From: Salticus scenicus
Lineage: Eukaryota; Arthropoda; Arachnida; Araneae; Salticidae
Reading direction: 5' to 3'
Length of the DNA stretch: 64,000 bases
Assembly (NCBI GenBank): GCA_963930645.1
Contig: OZ005651.1
Coordinates: 327,698,527-327,762,526, forward strand
In this document: positions 36,312-45,959 of the stretch, piece by piece
Layout: the number at the start of each line of letters is the position of its first letter
Numbering within the stretch: the stretch's first letter is position 1
The notes under the pieces: generated by a model
What the model was told of the DNA's origin: nothing
The model's input: the letters and a program-made list of their open reading frames with translations, nothing else
The model's database searches: none
Position numbers and translations under genes: made by a program

Positions 36312-37390
36312 AGTTACATTACTTCCAAAATTTTTGAAAAAATTACCAACGAAGCTGGCCGCTTCAATATTTAATGTAAAAAATAAAAGATGTATTTATC
36401 TTAATTACTTGCAAAGAAAAAAAAAATTCTTAAAAAATTATTCCTGCAGCGGGAGCGTTGGCGCCTAATGGGTTAATTTGGAGACTCCAAAATAACAAAT
36501 TGATTTCCACAGGATTCCTTTTACAGCCAAAAAAGATAAAAAACTTTTAACCTAAAAACCAGGGTTCTAAAAGGTCAGTAGAAGTATGATATTTGAAGTC
36601 ATGATGAATTAAATTTTATATAGAGACAAAACATTAAATCAGTAGGTAGAATTACAATTTTTTTTCCCAGAGCTCCTAAAAATAGAACATTCAAATCATT
36701 GATAACTTGCCTGCAATCTCCTAAAAAATATCCTTTTTAAAAGTTGGTGACAACTCGAGGAGAGAGAAGAGAAACCAAACTAGACATTATTCTGAATTTT
36801 TGACTTCAAATAACAATTATAGTCTCTGTTTTCTTCTATAATTATATTTTTTTTTTTTTTTTTTTTTTGCATTTCTTAAGAAAGTTTTCAAGATTTACAA
36901 CTACTCAATTATTTTAAAACTACATAATTTTTTGAATGGCAAGTTGATTCCTTTTATTTGGATGCCTTAAATATTAAAAATAATTAAAGTTTCACTATTA
37001 TTTCGCCATTTTATACAAAATGTAATAAGGTATTCGGTTACAAGCTGTTCGTGAAATAAAATTACTGATACGATTAATAAAAAATACATAATTATGTTAG
37101 AAACAAATTCAAGTATTTTCAAAAAGATATTTTATCTTCTATATTATTAAAACAATGTACCATATATAGGAATAAAATTGAAGTAATATCACACCAAACA
37201 CTTTATAATATGGAAAATTTTATTACAATTTCAATTCTCAACAGGATATTTATATAATTAAATTGAGTTAGTTAAAGAAACAACGCCTCCTTAAAAAATA
37301 GGTTGTGCACTGAGATTTATAAACATTCTGTAAACAGAAATATCATATGCAGTAAAGTAATTTATATTTTAAAAGACTAACTTATTACTG
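35345..37390. other. AT-rich stretch without recognisable genes
   Basis: Microsatellite at 36278 and a poly-T at 36847. A short GC-richer patch at 35915-35965 is unexplained. Confidence 0.6.
36278..36311. repeat. (TA)n(GA)n microsatellite
   Basis: TA repeats change directly into AG repeats. Confidence 0.93.
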
Positions 37391-37611
37391 ACTAGCAGGC
37401 AACGCCCGCTTCGCTGGTCCCTATTTTTAAATGAATCACTATAATGAATTCTCAAAATTGCATTAATTTTTATCACGTGAAAAAAAAAGAGAAACAAAAT
37501 CTGATTAGGAAAAATGTCGCACCGGGTTCTCACTGCCTTCGGAAAAAATTCCCAACATGCTCTAACCCTTATTTCTGTTATTTTCCCACTTCGCCCCCCC
37601 CCTCCTGTCTG

Positions 37612-38530
37612 TCCTAATAATTTTACAAATTTGAAAATATTCACAATCGATTTGTAAATATCAAAAACCTCCATGCACCAGTTTTGAACGATATATCTCT
37701 ATTTTTATTTTTTTGCCGCTCTACTCCCGCCCTCCCAATAATTTTAAAAATTCGAAAATATCCGCAATCGATTTGTAGGTATTGGAAACCTCTATGTACC
37801 AATTTTGAATGATCTAACTCTATTTTCTTTTTTTTGCCCCTCTGCCCCCCCTTCCCGGCCCTCCTAATAACTTTACACTTTCGAAAATATCCCCATTCGA
37901 CTTGCAGCTTGCAGGCCTCTAAAACCTATCTGTACCAATTTTGAACGGCCTAACTGTATTTCTATTTGTTTTTGACCATAGCCCCCCCCCCTTCCCGCCC
38001 TACCTAATAATTTTAAAAATTCGAAAATATCCGCAATCGATTTGTAAGTATCGAAAACATCTATATACCAATTTTGAACGATCTAACTCTATTTTTATTT
38101 CCCCCCCCTCTCCCCTCCCCCTTTCCCGGCCCTCCTAATAACTTTACACTTTCGAAAATATCCCCATTCGACTTGTAGGCATCTAAAACCTATCTGTACC
38201 AATTTTGAACGGCCTAACTGTATTTCTATTTGTTTTTGCCCCATAGCTCCCCCTTGCCACCCCACCCCCCCCTTCCCGCCCCTCCTAATAATTTTACAAA
38301 TTCGAAAATATCCGAAATCGATTTGTAGGTATCGAAAACCTCTATATATCAATTTTGAACGATCTAACTCTATTTTTATTTTTTGCCCCCCCCCTTCCTG
38401 CCCCTCCTAATAACTTTACACAATCGAAAATATCCTCATTCGACTTGCAGGCCTCTAAAACCTATCTGTATCATTTTTGAACGCCATGACTGTATTTCTA
38501 TTTGTTTTTGCCCCTTAGCCCCCTCCCCCC
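37612..38530. repeat. Minisatellite of two alternating ~130-bp monomers inside a Helitron
   Basis: Seven monomers start near 37612, 37731, 37861, 38001, 38130, 38280 and 38401. Type A has 'AATAATTTTAMAAATTCGAAAA', 'ATCGATTTGTA' and 'GAACGATCTAACTCTA'. Type B has 'AATAACTTTACAC', 'TTCGACTTG' and 'GAACGGCCTAACTGTA'. The order is A A B A B A B, giving a ~270-bp higher-order unit. Each monomer ends in a poly-C tract. Confidence 0.85.
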
Positions 38531-38539
38531 CCCTTGCTG

Positions 38540-38880
38540 CCCCACCTGGAGGCTGAATTTCTAAAATTCCAAAAATTGGTTTTTAGATATTTGCATTAGC
38601 TATATTTTAGAGCAAAAATTTCACGCATATCTATTTTTTTGTTTGAGATATATAGGATTGTGCGAAATCACGTTTTACGCATGTGAAATCACGTTTTGCC
38701 CCCCCGCCCTCCTTGGGGACCGAATTTTGAAAATTCCAGAAATTAGTTTTTTGACATTTGTATTAGCTATATTTTAAAGCAAAAATTTTACGGATATCTG
38801 TTTTTTTGTTTGAGATAGGATGGATTTTGTGAAATCACGTTTTGCCCCCCCTCCCCCCCCTTGGGGGGCGAATTTTGTAA
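38540..38880. repeat. Second tandem repeat in the Helitron (~160 bp, two copies plus a part)
   Basis: The units share AAATTCCAAAAATTGGTTTT/AAATTCCAGAAATTAGTTTT, then GTATTAGCTATATTTTA, GCAAAAATTT and TGAAATCACGTTTTGCCCCCC. The block GTGAAATCACGTTT recurs a third time at 38680. Confidence 0.75.
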
Positions 38881-39936
38881 AATCGCTTCTTAGTGGATGC
38901 CTACGTCATAGAAAGAACATTGTCACAAAATTTCATGCTTCTAGGTCCAGGGGTTTGGTCTGGGCGCTGATAGATCACCCCCTCACTCACTCACTCAGGA
39001 AGTGTTCTTATATATATATAGATTAAAGCAACTAATTTCATTTTGTCAATTGACTCTTTTTATTACATATAAAGAAAAGAAAACGCCATATTCTGCATTA
39101 TAAATATATTCTGCAAGATAACTGCTTAAATTTAGGACATAAAAGTTATTCTTTGATGAGCATTACTAGAGCGAAACACCTGATGACATCCCTGGTTTCG
39201 TTCAGTTATAGTAGTTAGTGAGAAATTAAACAGGTTGCGATAAGTGATAGTAAGACTGAACAAAATGATGATTTATGACCTTAAATGTCTTATTTTGACA
39301 TCAAAAGCGATGTTTACACAAATGTTTTATGAGACTATCTCTTTCATGAGACAATTCTGCATATTTACTTAAAATAGAATGTACAATAGAATAATCTTAG
39401 CACACTTCCAATGTGCATATTCTCACACTCTCTTAAAAGGAAGCAGGATTTTATTAGATAGAATGCACATATTAAATAATAAATTATAATTAATCCTTAA
39501 TAATTAATTTTTAGTCTACCTTATCTCTATAATAAATCACGATAATATTACAGCATAGAAATCGTAGAAGAGAGAGAAAGAGACGCTAAACTTTTACTGA
39601 TTAAAATCATTTAAATATTAAAATTTCTTCACACACCATCAAAATAACTACAAGCTGTACCAGTTTCGAGAGGGCGTGGCCTTTCTTCTTCAGATGCAAA
39701 AAATACGCGGAGCCAAAAGCTAGACATTTATTACTTTTCACGAAAAATAAATATATATATATATTGTTTAAATTATTTAGCTATATCTATACAATATATA
39801 CTTTCTTTTAAAATATTTAAAAATCATTACGTCTCGTAGTAAAATTATATTTTAATCACATTAAAACTGAGACAGATAATACATATTAAAAATATACACT
39901 TTAAAATATTAAAAACACAAAAACATAAATTTAAAC

Positions 39937-39966
39937 GTTTCGAGCCTATTACAGGCTCCTCATTAG
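39937..39966 (-). ncRNA. Hammerhead-ribozyme-like motif, left arm, mutated core
   Basis: The reverse complement reads CTAATGAG, the same stem II hairpin, and GAAAC. The invariant G of CUGAUGA is A in this copy, so activity would be lost if this is a hammerhead. Confidence 0.5.
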
Positions 39967-40098
39967 TATAAACATCAAGTGCAAATGATAAGATGAACAA
40001 CAGACTTTATGTGAGTGCAACGTATTCATCAGGAACTGCGCATGCCTCATTAAGTGGAGAAAAATGTTGATTTGTGTACCAGCCCTCCAGGAAAATTC

Positions 40099-40282
40099 AA
40101 AAATAGTACAACATGCCATAGAAACTGACCATTTACCTGATTTTAACAATACTAAAATAATCGTATCTAATTGTTTAAATTATCACTCAAGAATTTTCCT
40201 GGAGGGCTGGTACACAAATCAACATTTTTCTCCACTTAATGAGGCATGCGCAGTTCCTGATGAATACGTTGTACTCACATAA
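40099..40282 (+). pseudogene. C-terminal fragment of a Penelope-type RT/endonuclease protein
   Basis: The frame reads SKIVQHAIETDHLPDF, then FNNTKIIVSN, then RIFLEGWYTNQHFSPLNEA and VPDEYVVLT before a TAA stop. The pattern 'HAxxTxHxxDFxxxKII...R.FLEGWYT..' matches the far C-terminal end of Penelope-like polyproteins, next to the GIY-YIG endonuclease, as I recall it. Only about 60 codons remain; the reverse transcriptase and most of the endonuclease are absent. The second half (from 40191) is also present antisense in the left arm. Confidence 0.65.
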
Positions 40283-40322
40283 AGTCTGTTGTTCATCTCA
40301 TCATTTGCACTTGATGTTTATA

Positions 40323-40352
40323 CTGATGAGGAGCCTGTAATAGGCTCGAAAC
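40323..40352 (+). ncRNA. Hammerhead-ribozyme-like motif, right arm
   Basis: The core reads CTGATGA, then stem II GAGCCT/AGGCTC closed by a GTAAT loop, then GAAAC. This is the CUGAUGA - stem II - GAAA order of hammerhead ribozymes, which are known in Penelope-like terminal repeats. One extra G separates CTGATGA from the paired stem. Following GAAAC the palindrome ACGT offers only a minimal stem III, as in dimeric forms. I could not define stem I or the cleavage site with certainty. Confidence 0.55.
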
Positions 40353-40444
40353 GTTTAAATTTATGTTTTTGTGTTTTTAATATTTTAAAGTGTATATTTT
40401 TAATATGTATTATCTGTCTCAGTTTTAATGTGATTAAAATATAA

Positions 40445-40560
40445 ATATACTTTCTTATATTTAAAAACTTTCTTATACTTTTTCTTATAACTTTCTTATA
40501 TTTTTTCTTATATTTTTCGAAATTTATACAATATATACTTTCTCTTATTTTTAAGATCTA
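40445..40560. repeat. CTTTCTTATA-type minisatellite beside the Penelope fragment
   Basis: ACTTTCTTATA recurs four to five times with variable T-rich spacers. The 3' part shares TATACAATATATACTTTCT with the sequence left of the Penelope arms. Confidence 0.7.
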
Positions 40561-41126
40561 AAACAGTAATGTCCATCATGTATTTCAGAATAAAAGTAGC
40601 GGTATTTACTTTCTATTTTACTTTTTAATGCATATTGACTTCAAATGTATACTATATTTACCTATATTTTTTAAATAAGATAATAATTTAAATCTATTTA
40701 TCTCTCAAACAGAGTTTAAAGAGTTGTAATTCTGTCGAGTGTCTTTTGGATTTCTTAAGCTCCATTCCCCAGTGTTTGCATAAAGAGTTAAACTGAAGTA
40801 GGGAAAAGAAATTGAAATTCTCTTTTATGATATATTTAAATCCCGCTGAAAGAAAGAAAATAAAAATTTAGATTTTCCAGAATGTTAAAAACGGATTAAA
40901 AATATGATGATGGTAGAATGATAGCGATAACAAATGATGTAAGATTTTGGCGTTTAAAAATATAATGTAGGATTTTGAAATGTTGACTTCTTAATTATTT
41001 GCTAAAAACACGTTAAAGTTACATCAGAATGCCACAAAAACATCAAGGGACGAACTTTGTTAAACAACTGTAGCTATTTAAATTTTCGTATGTTTTACAG
41101 AAATCCTTTAACACTATATCTTTTAT

Positions 41127-42800
41127 ATAAATAAAATCAGATTTTTGTCTGTAAATTTCTCAGAATCAAAGAAATTTCCGATATCTTCACATTTTACACA
41201 TCGTGAAAACCAAAAATGACTACAGAAAATTTTCTGTATGTGTGTGCGTGGGGGGCGGGGTGTTGTGTCTGTATGTCTGTAACGCTATATTTGTCCAGAT
41301 ATCCCGTAATAACGGTTGTACGAAATTCAACAACACCTGGCAGGGATTTACGTCTGTACGCAACTTAAAATTATATATATCGAACATTTCAAAAATTTGA
41401 TTTGATTTTGAGGTATGGGTAAAAAAAAAAAAAAAAAAAAAAGCTTGCGCATGCGTTATAAAGCTTTCGCCAATAAAACGCTTTGAATGAAAAGAAAAGC
41501 TGGCGTTATCTTTACGTTTTAGACATCATAGAGCCTCAAAATATTTTCATAATATTTTCTCTGTGTGCGCGAGAGAGACGGAGGAATATAGAATGTTTTT
41601 TATTCAACCGGGTATCACGTGAAAACGGCTGAACGGAACTTAGTGTCACTCTGCAGAGGTTTAAGTCTGTATCTAACTTAAAATTATATCCATCGAACAT
41701 TTCAAAATTTTAATTGGATTTAAAAAAATAAGTCACCCCCCCCCCAAAAAAAAAAAAAAAGAAAAAAAAAAAGAAAGAAAATTACAATTAAGTGTTTAGA
41801 TTTGTTAAAATAACTATATTTATAAAAAAAACTGGACTTTTTATGTATTTATTGTTATTATTATTTGTAAACTCTGCAGTCTTTTACGCAGATACCTTTC
41901 CTTATACTTGAAAATTCTAGTTAAAATTTATATTTCCTATTAAAAGTTGCATTGTACTGTATATAATACATATTTTACCGCAAGCAATGGTGATTACATG
42001 TTCTATAAAAAGCTGTAAATAAAGTTATATTAAACGAGGATCTATTAGATTTACCAGATAAGATTATTATTATTATTATTATTATTTCATAATTTCGAAG
42101 TATTTATTTTTGTAACATGCTCATAACTGCTATATTTAGTTTTTAAATTAAAGAATAGCGATTGCACGTATTATTTGAAAAAAAAAATGTAATGTTTTTA
42201 TAATAATTTATGGAGATTATACTTATCTCTGAAAGATTGTATTAAATGAAAAAAAAAAAAAAAAAAAAAAGAGCTGAAAAGATGAAAATGTAATGTTTTA
42301 CACAAGTTTTGCTTGTTTTATCTTTTAACAAAGAAAAAAAAAAAGACAATAACGCGATAATTGCTAAACAGTTAACCTTTTTCTTGCAATCAGCTGAGTT
42401 ATTTTTGCTACACTTTGTTTTATTTCCGCAATAAAGCGATGCTTCTTCCACTGTAATAATAGGTCTTTGGATAAAAGTTAATATGTTATTAGACATTTGT
42501 TTCCACATTCTAAACAAAAAATTTTTGTACTTTTGCTAACTTTAAAGTAATTTGTAAATAAAGTAATATTAAATCATTAGAAAGAACTGTGTTCTTTAAA
42601 TAACTGGGGTACAGATGTAGTACAGTACGCTCTTTCTGACATTTAAAGTTTTGTCCCATTTTGTCGATGAATTAAAATGGCTATTGCAGTTACGTCAGAA
42701 AAGACCTTACCGAGAAACGACCGAGCTACTTCGGTGAAAAATTTCATATTTCGCCAAGTGGAGCTACTAAAGCTGTTCCAAAATATAATTATTTTCTTTA
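41127..42800 (+). mobile_element. Helitron-like fragments, no defined 3' end
   Basis: The start near 41127 (TTTTATATAAATAAAATC, then TTTTTGTCTG) resembles the 2770 start. Inside, a ~200-bp stretch is repeated: 41310-41420 and 41640-41735 share 'TTAAGTCTGTAT/TTACGTCTGTAC..AACTTAAAATTATAT', 'TCGAACATTTCAAAA'. The block at 42650-42780 matches 3330-3450 of the 2770 element. A fragment of another TIR family (42280-42475) interrupts it. No terminal hairpin-CTAG was found. Confidence 0.4.
42280..42475. mobile_element. Partial relative of the 24494-27015 element
   Basis: Matches the right 250 bp of that element in order: TTTTACACAAGTTTT, TTGCTTGTTTTATCTTTTAA, AACGCGATAAT, TTAACCTTTTTC, and the end CCACTGTAATAATAGGTCT. 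The left end was not found with confidence; a long A tract at 42249 may mark truncation. Confidence 0.6.
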
Positions 42801-43201
42801 TTTTATAAAGCGATAATATTAATTAAAGCGATTTATATTAAGTGATTCCCTGTTATCGATAACGGATTCAAATATCGTTATATATTCAGCATATGACAAA
42901 AATTCAATGTAGAAAAAACACTAAAATAGTTTCGATGCAATTGAATACTGAAGAAAAGGCACAGCTTTAGTACAGAAGCCTTGGCGACTTTTTGTTTACT
43001 GGCTATTGTACACATTTCTCGGAACGTAAATGGCAGTAGAATTTATGTTTTATGGGCGTTAAGAAATTTTATGTTCAAATCATCGCACAAACAATTATGC
43101 AAATTAAAAGCAAAATATACATGAGTGAAAATTATAAATTGTACTTATTAACTATAATGATCCATTCTCTATCTTCATCAGCATAGTAAGCTTCAACTAA
43201 G

Positions 43202-43205
<4 letters not shown>

Positions 43206-43238
<33 letters not shown>
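43206..43238. repeat. (TA)n microsatellite
   Basis: About 16 TA units. Confidence 0.95.
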
Positions 43239-43241
<3 letters not shown>

Positions 43242-43557
43242 CTGGGAATAATAGTTAAATTCCCTTGCGAAGAACGGGCACAACAGTTGTATTCATAAAA
43301 TTTTATACTATTTTCAAAAGAAAATATCTGTCATTAGTAATAATCTATATTGTATTTATTGATTATACATTGAGTAATATCTTAAGTATTTCTTTCCAAT
43401 ATTATATTTTTATAAACGTCACACTTTTATTTAAATTTCTACAACTTATTACACTACTAAAACACATTTCTCAATAATAAGCAGAATCTTCTCATCTTTT
43501 AAAAGTTTTACTTCTCATAATAGCTCCGAATAGGAAATTCTCATTTTTAAGATTTTT

Positions 43558-44585
43558 ACTTTCTCTTACCCATAAGGTAGAGAAAGTATTGTTTTTGGGT
43601 CAAATTTTCGAACGCGAGATTTTGTTATATTTACACGTTTTGAGGTCGCCTGAATACGAAAATCATGTTTTTAGCAAATGGTCTGTGCGTATGTCTGTGT
43701 GTCTGTATGTCTGTGTGTCTGTGTGTCTGTGTGTCTGTCTGTTATCAGCATATCTCAAAAACAAATTATGGCAGAAAGTTCAAACTTGGTATTCTAAATG
43801 TGTATCATATAGGGATGCTACAGTAAGCTTTTCGTTAAGATCAGGCAAATGGTTCGTGTACAGGGACAATCAAGAGAATTCCAATACATTACGTCTATGG
43901 GGGAAATTGCAGGAAAGTAGAGTTTAACGTCTATAGACTGCACTAAACCAAATGAAACGAATATATATTTTTTGTAATAGAGATAGTTAACTAGGAAAAA
44001 AATTTTTGTGTATGTAGGAGCCTCGCCTCCCCCCCTAGGGGGAAGTCCCCTCTCGAGAGGAGTAAATTTTCATGATGGGTAGCTTTCAAAAGAACTCGCC
44101 AATACCTTTAAAACGAATGGTTGAACCATCGATCTGCGATAATTTAAAACAAAGTTATCGATTTTTTTTACTTTTAACGAAAAAAAACTTTAAAAAAAAT
44201 CGTACTTTTTTTTATATTTTTTTTTATTGAGAATAAAATGGAGTTTTTTTGGATATTTGGTGTTATACTACTTCTCAAATATGGACATCGTCTGTCTTAT
44301 CATAAAAGATAATTTTTTTAAATAATAATTTTAATAAATTATTTTTTAAAAAGAGAATTATTTTTTAATAACCGAATTAAATTCTATATAAATGTAGGTG
44401 CATTAATGAAACGGGGGGTTGAGGGGAGCGGTAGCCCCCCCCTCACACAGAACTAATTATCATATAAAACTCTTCAGAAGCCTAATATGAATTGTTTAAC
44501 ATAGGTTTACATAACAGTACTGGTTATCTTACCTATTAATCTGCAACTTGTATTTATAGTACTAAATTTCAGGGTAAGAGAAAGT
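43558..44585. mobile_element. TIR element with terminal hairpin and TGTCTG repeat
   Basis: A perfect 14-bp inverted repeat, ACTTTCTCTTACCC (43558-43571) and GGGTAAGAGAAAGT (44572-44585), marks the ends. The left end folds back on itself (ACTTTCTCTTACC-CATA-AGGTAGAGAAAGT). Next come 'GGGTCAAATTTTCGAACGCGAGATTTTG', a (TG)TC-rich tract at 43690-43741, and GTGTACAGGGACAATCAAGA at 43858. GC-rich palindromes CCCCCTAGGGGG and CCTCTCGAGAGG lie at 44031-44060. A ~350-bp relative is at 1110-1464 on the - strand. I see no obvious target duplication. Confidence 0.6.
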
Positions 44586-44675
44586 CGTGTGAGTGACACG
44601 CCAGATTATTATTATTATTTTTTTTTTCATACTCATTTAACTATTCATTTCAAATTTTACATCGCTTTACATATA

Positions 44676-45034
44676 CAATGTTGCCAGATTGCGCGATTAT
44701 TTTTTATGTAATAGGCACCAATAATTTTGAGAAATGATGTTTGATATACAGTAAGACCCCGCTTAACGCGGGGGATACGTTCCATCAAAGTAGAGCGTAA
44801 TGCGAAACAGCGCGCGCACAATTTCAGGGAATCCCCGTACTGCTGCGAGCAATTTCGAGGAATCCACAGGGGAAATAAAAGAGCGCTAAACCGAAACAGC
44901 GCTAAATGAAACAGCGTTAAGCGGGGTCTTACTGTACATTACAGACGATTAATCGTCGATTATGTACATTAAATATCACATATCAAAATTATTGGTGACT
45001 GTTGAATAAAAAGTCGCGCAATCTGGCAACACTG
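44676..45034. mobile_element. TA-flanked MITE (outer), interrupted by another MITE
   Basis: The left end CAATGTTGCCAGATTGCGCGA pairs with the right end, reverse complement CAGTGTTGCCAGATTGCGCGA. The homology continues through CACCAATAATTTTGA. TA flanks both ends (44674-44675, 45035-45036). With the nested element removed it is ~170 bp. Confidence 0.8.
44749..44934. mobile_element. pogo/Tigger-like MITE nested in the outer MITE
   Basis: The 21-bp ends start CAGTAAGACCCCGCTTAACG and are inverted copies; TA flanks each side (44747-44748, 44935-44936). The interior is GC-richer, with further short inverted blocks such as GAAACAGCGC. The CAGTnnnACCCCGC-type end plus TA duplication fits the pogo/Tigger branch of Tc1/mariner. 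Confidence 0.85.
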
Positions 45035-45164
45035 TACATACAATTGATGACTTTTCTAGAACGCGAAAAGTCTAAATATTGCAACATTAACTGAATAATT
45101 AACATAAGCATAATTAATATAATGACATAATGAGTAAAGGAAAAATAAACAATTTACATTTAAA

Positions 45165-45235
45165 TAAAACCCTTGACGGGGATCGAACCCACATTCTCTG
45201 GTTTCGTAGCCCGATGCTTTATATTTGATTAAGTG
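45165..45235 (-). repeat. tRNA-derived (SINE-like) fragment
   Basis: The reverse complement contains AAAGCATCGGGCTACGAAACC and then GTGGGTTCGATCCCCGTCAAGGG, which looks like a tRNA from the D arm to the acceptor 3' side with a good B box (GGTTCGATCCC). The anticodon stem does not pair and the acceptor 5' half is absent. It is a decayed tRNA or SINE head and not a working tRNA. Confidence 0.45.
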
Positions 45236-45502
45236 CGTTCACAAACGAAACAACTTTCACTACAATATTACAAGAGTGAATATGAGATGAAATTCTTAAA
45301 AATGAGAAGTTCGTACTCAGAGCTATTATAAGCTTCTCAAAAATGAGAAGATCCTGCTTATTTTAGAGAAAATTCTGCTTATTTCTCAGAAGTATGTTTT
45401 AACAGTATGCATTATTCAAGGGATTTATAAAACAATTTAAAAGCATTTATCGTAACGCCTTTCATGAAATTAAATTGTTAGTAATTATACTTATTTTTAC
45501 TA

Positions 45503-45959
45503 CACTGAGAAAAAATTCTGTAATTGACATCTAGAATCTAAATTGTGGCTCTAGAAAAAATAGTTCCGTGTCATCCTTATAAAACTAGTCCCCTTTGAAA
45601 GCGAGTTCTAGAAACCCCTATTAGAATTCTAGAACGTTTGCCTATATTATCGAGGTCAAACCTATTTAAAAATCTCTGCAGATACATGCGAATACAAGAG
45701 GCGGGTTTAAGCAACTATAATCTTGGTGTATGACCCAATTCTTGAAAATCAAGCGAGAATTTTTCGCAATACAAAGAATTCAGAATATTGTTTCACTATC
45801 TAGAAATGTATAGACTAGAAACTCTGGATCATTTCGTGTATTCAGCTTATTGGCGGGATTTATATGCATAACTCGGAAATCTATATTCCTAGTTTATGGA
45901 TTTGGAAAATGACTACATATTCATTCTAGATGAAGGCGGTATATTTATTTTTCTCAGCG
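45503..45959 (-). mobile_element. ~460-bp 'CACTGAGAAAAA' MITE, copy A
   Basis: The ends are CACTGAGAAAAA and TTTTTCTCAGCG with TA outside both (45501-45502, 45960-45961). The interior is rich in TCTAGAA. It is the reverse orientation of the copies at 47225, 54942 and 57552. Confidence 0.85.

Larger units (their letters stand above)
37392..39022 (-). mobile_element. Non-autonomous Helitron, complete
   Basis: On the - strand the element begins TCTATATATATATAAGAACA (5' TC end) at 39022. It ends at 37392 with a short hairpin, GGGCGTTGCC, followed by TG and CTAG. It sits between A and T, with no target duplication. These are standard Helitron features: 5' TC, 3' hairpin plus CTRR, insertion in AT. 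The interior is a C-rich minisatellite and a second short tandem repeat. There is no Rep/helicase ORF. The 3' end is shared with the ends at 28373 and 3854. Confidence 0.75.
39845..40444. mobile_element. Penelope-like retroelement fragment with inverted terminal copies
   Basis: Two 254-bp arms (39845-40098 and 40191-40444) are inverted copies of one another with only a few mismatches and no indels; paired positions sum to 80289 throughout. A 92-bp spacer separates them. Read on +, the spacer plus right arm is the 3' end of a coding region followed by a terminal repeat. Read on -, the left arm is the same terminal repeat. Attachment of an inverted terminal-repeat copy to a 5'-truncated body is a known Penelope-like arrangement. 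Each arm contains a hammerhead-like motif. A 19-bp direct repeat (TATACAATATATACTTTCT) occurs outside both arms, near 39790 and 40527. The family assignment rests on the encoded C-terminus and the hammerhead-like motif together. Confidence 0.75.

Noticed and set aside
37369..38352. Gly/Arg-rich ORFs in the C-rich region
   Set aside because: They are translations of poly-C minisatellite tracts with no conserved frame between monomers.
45165..45235. Functional tRNA gene (anticodon ACG?)
   Set aside because: The T arm and B box look good, but the anticodon stem does not pair and the acceptor 5' strand is missing.
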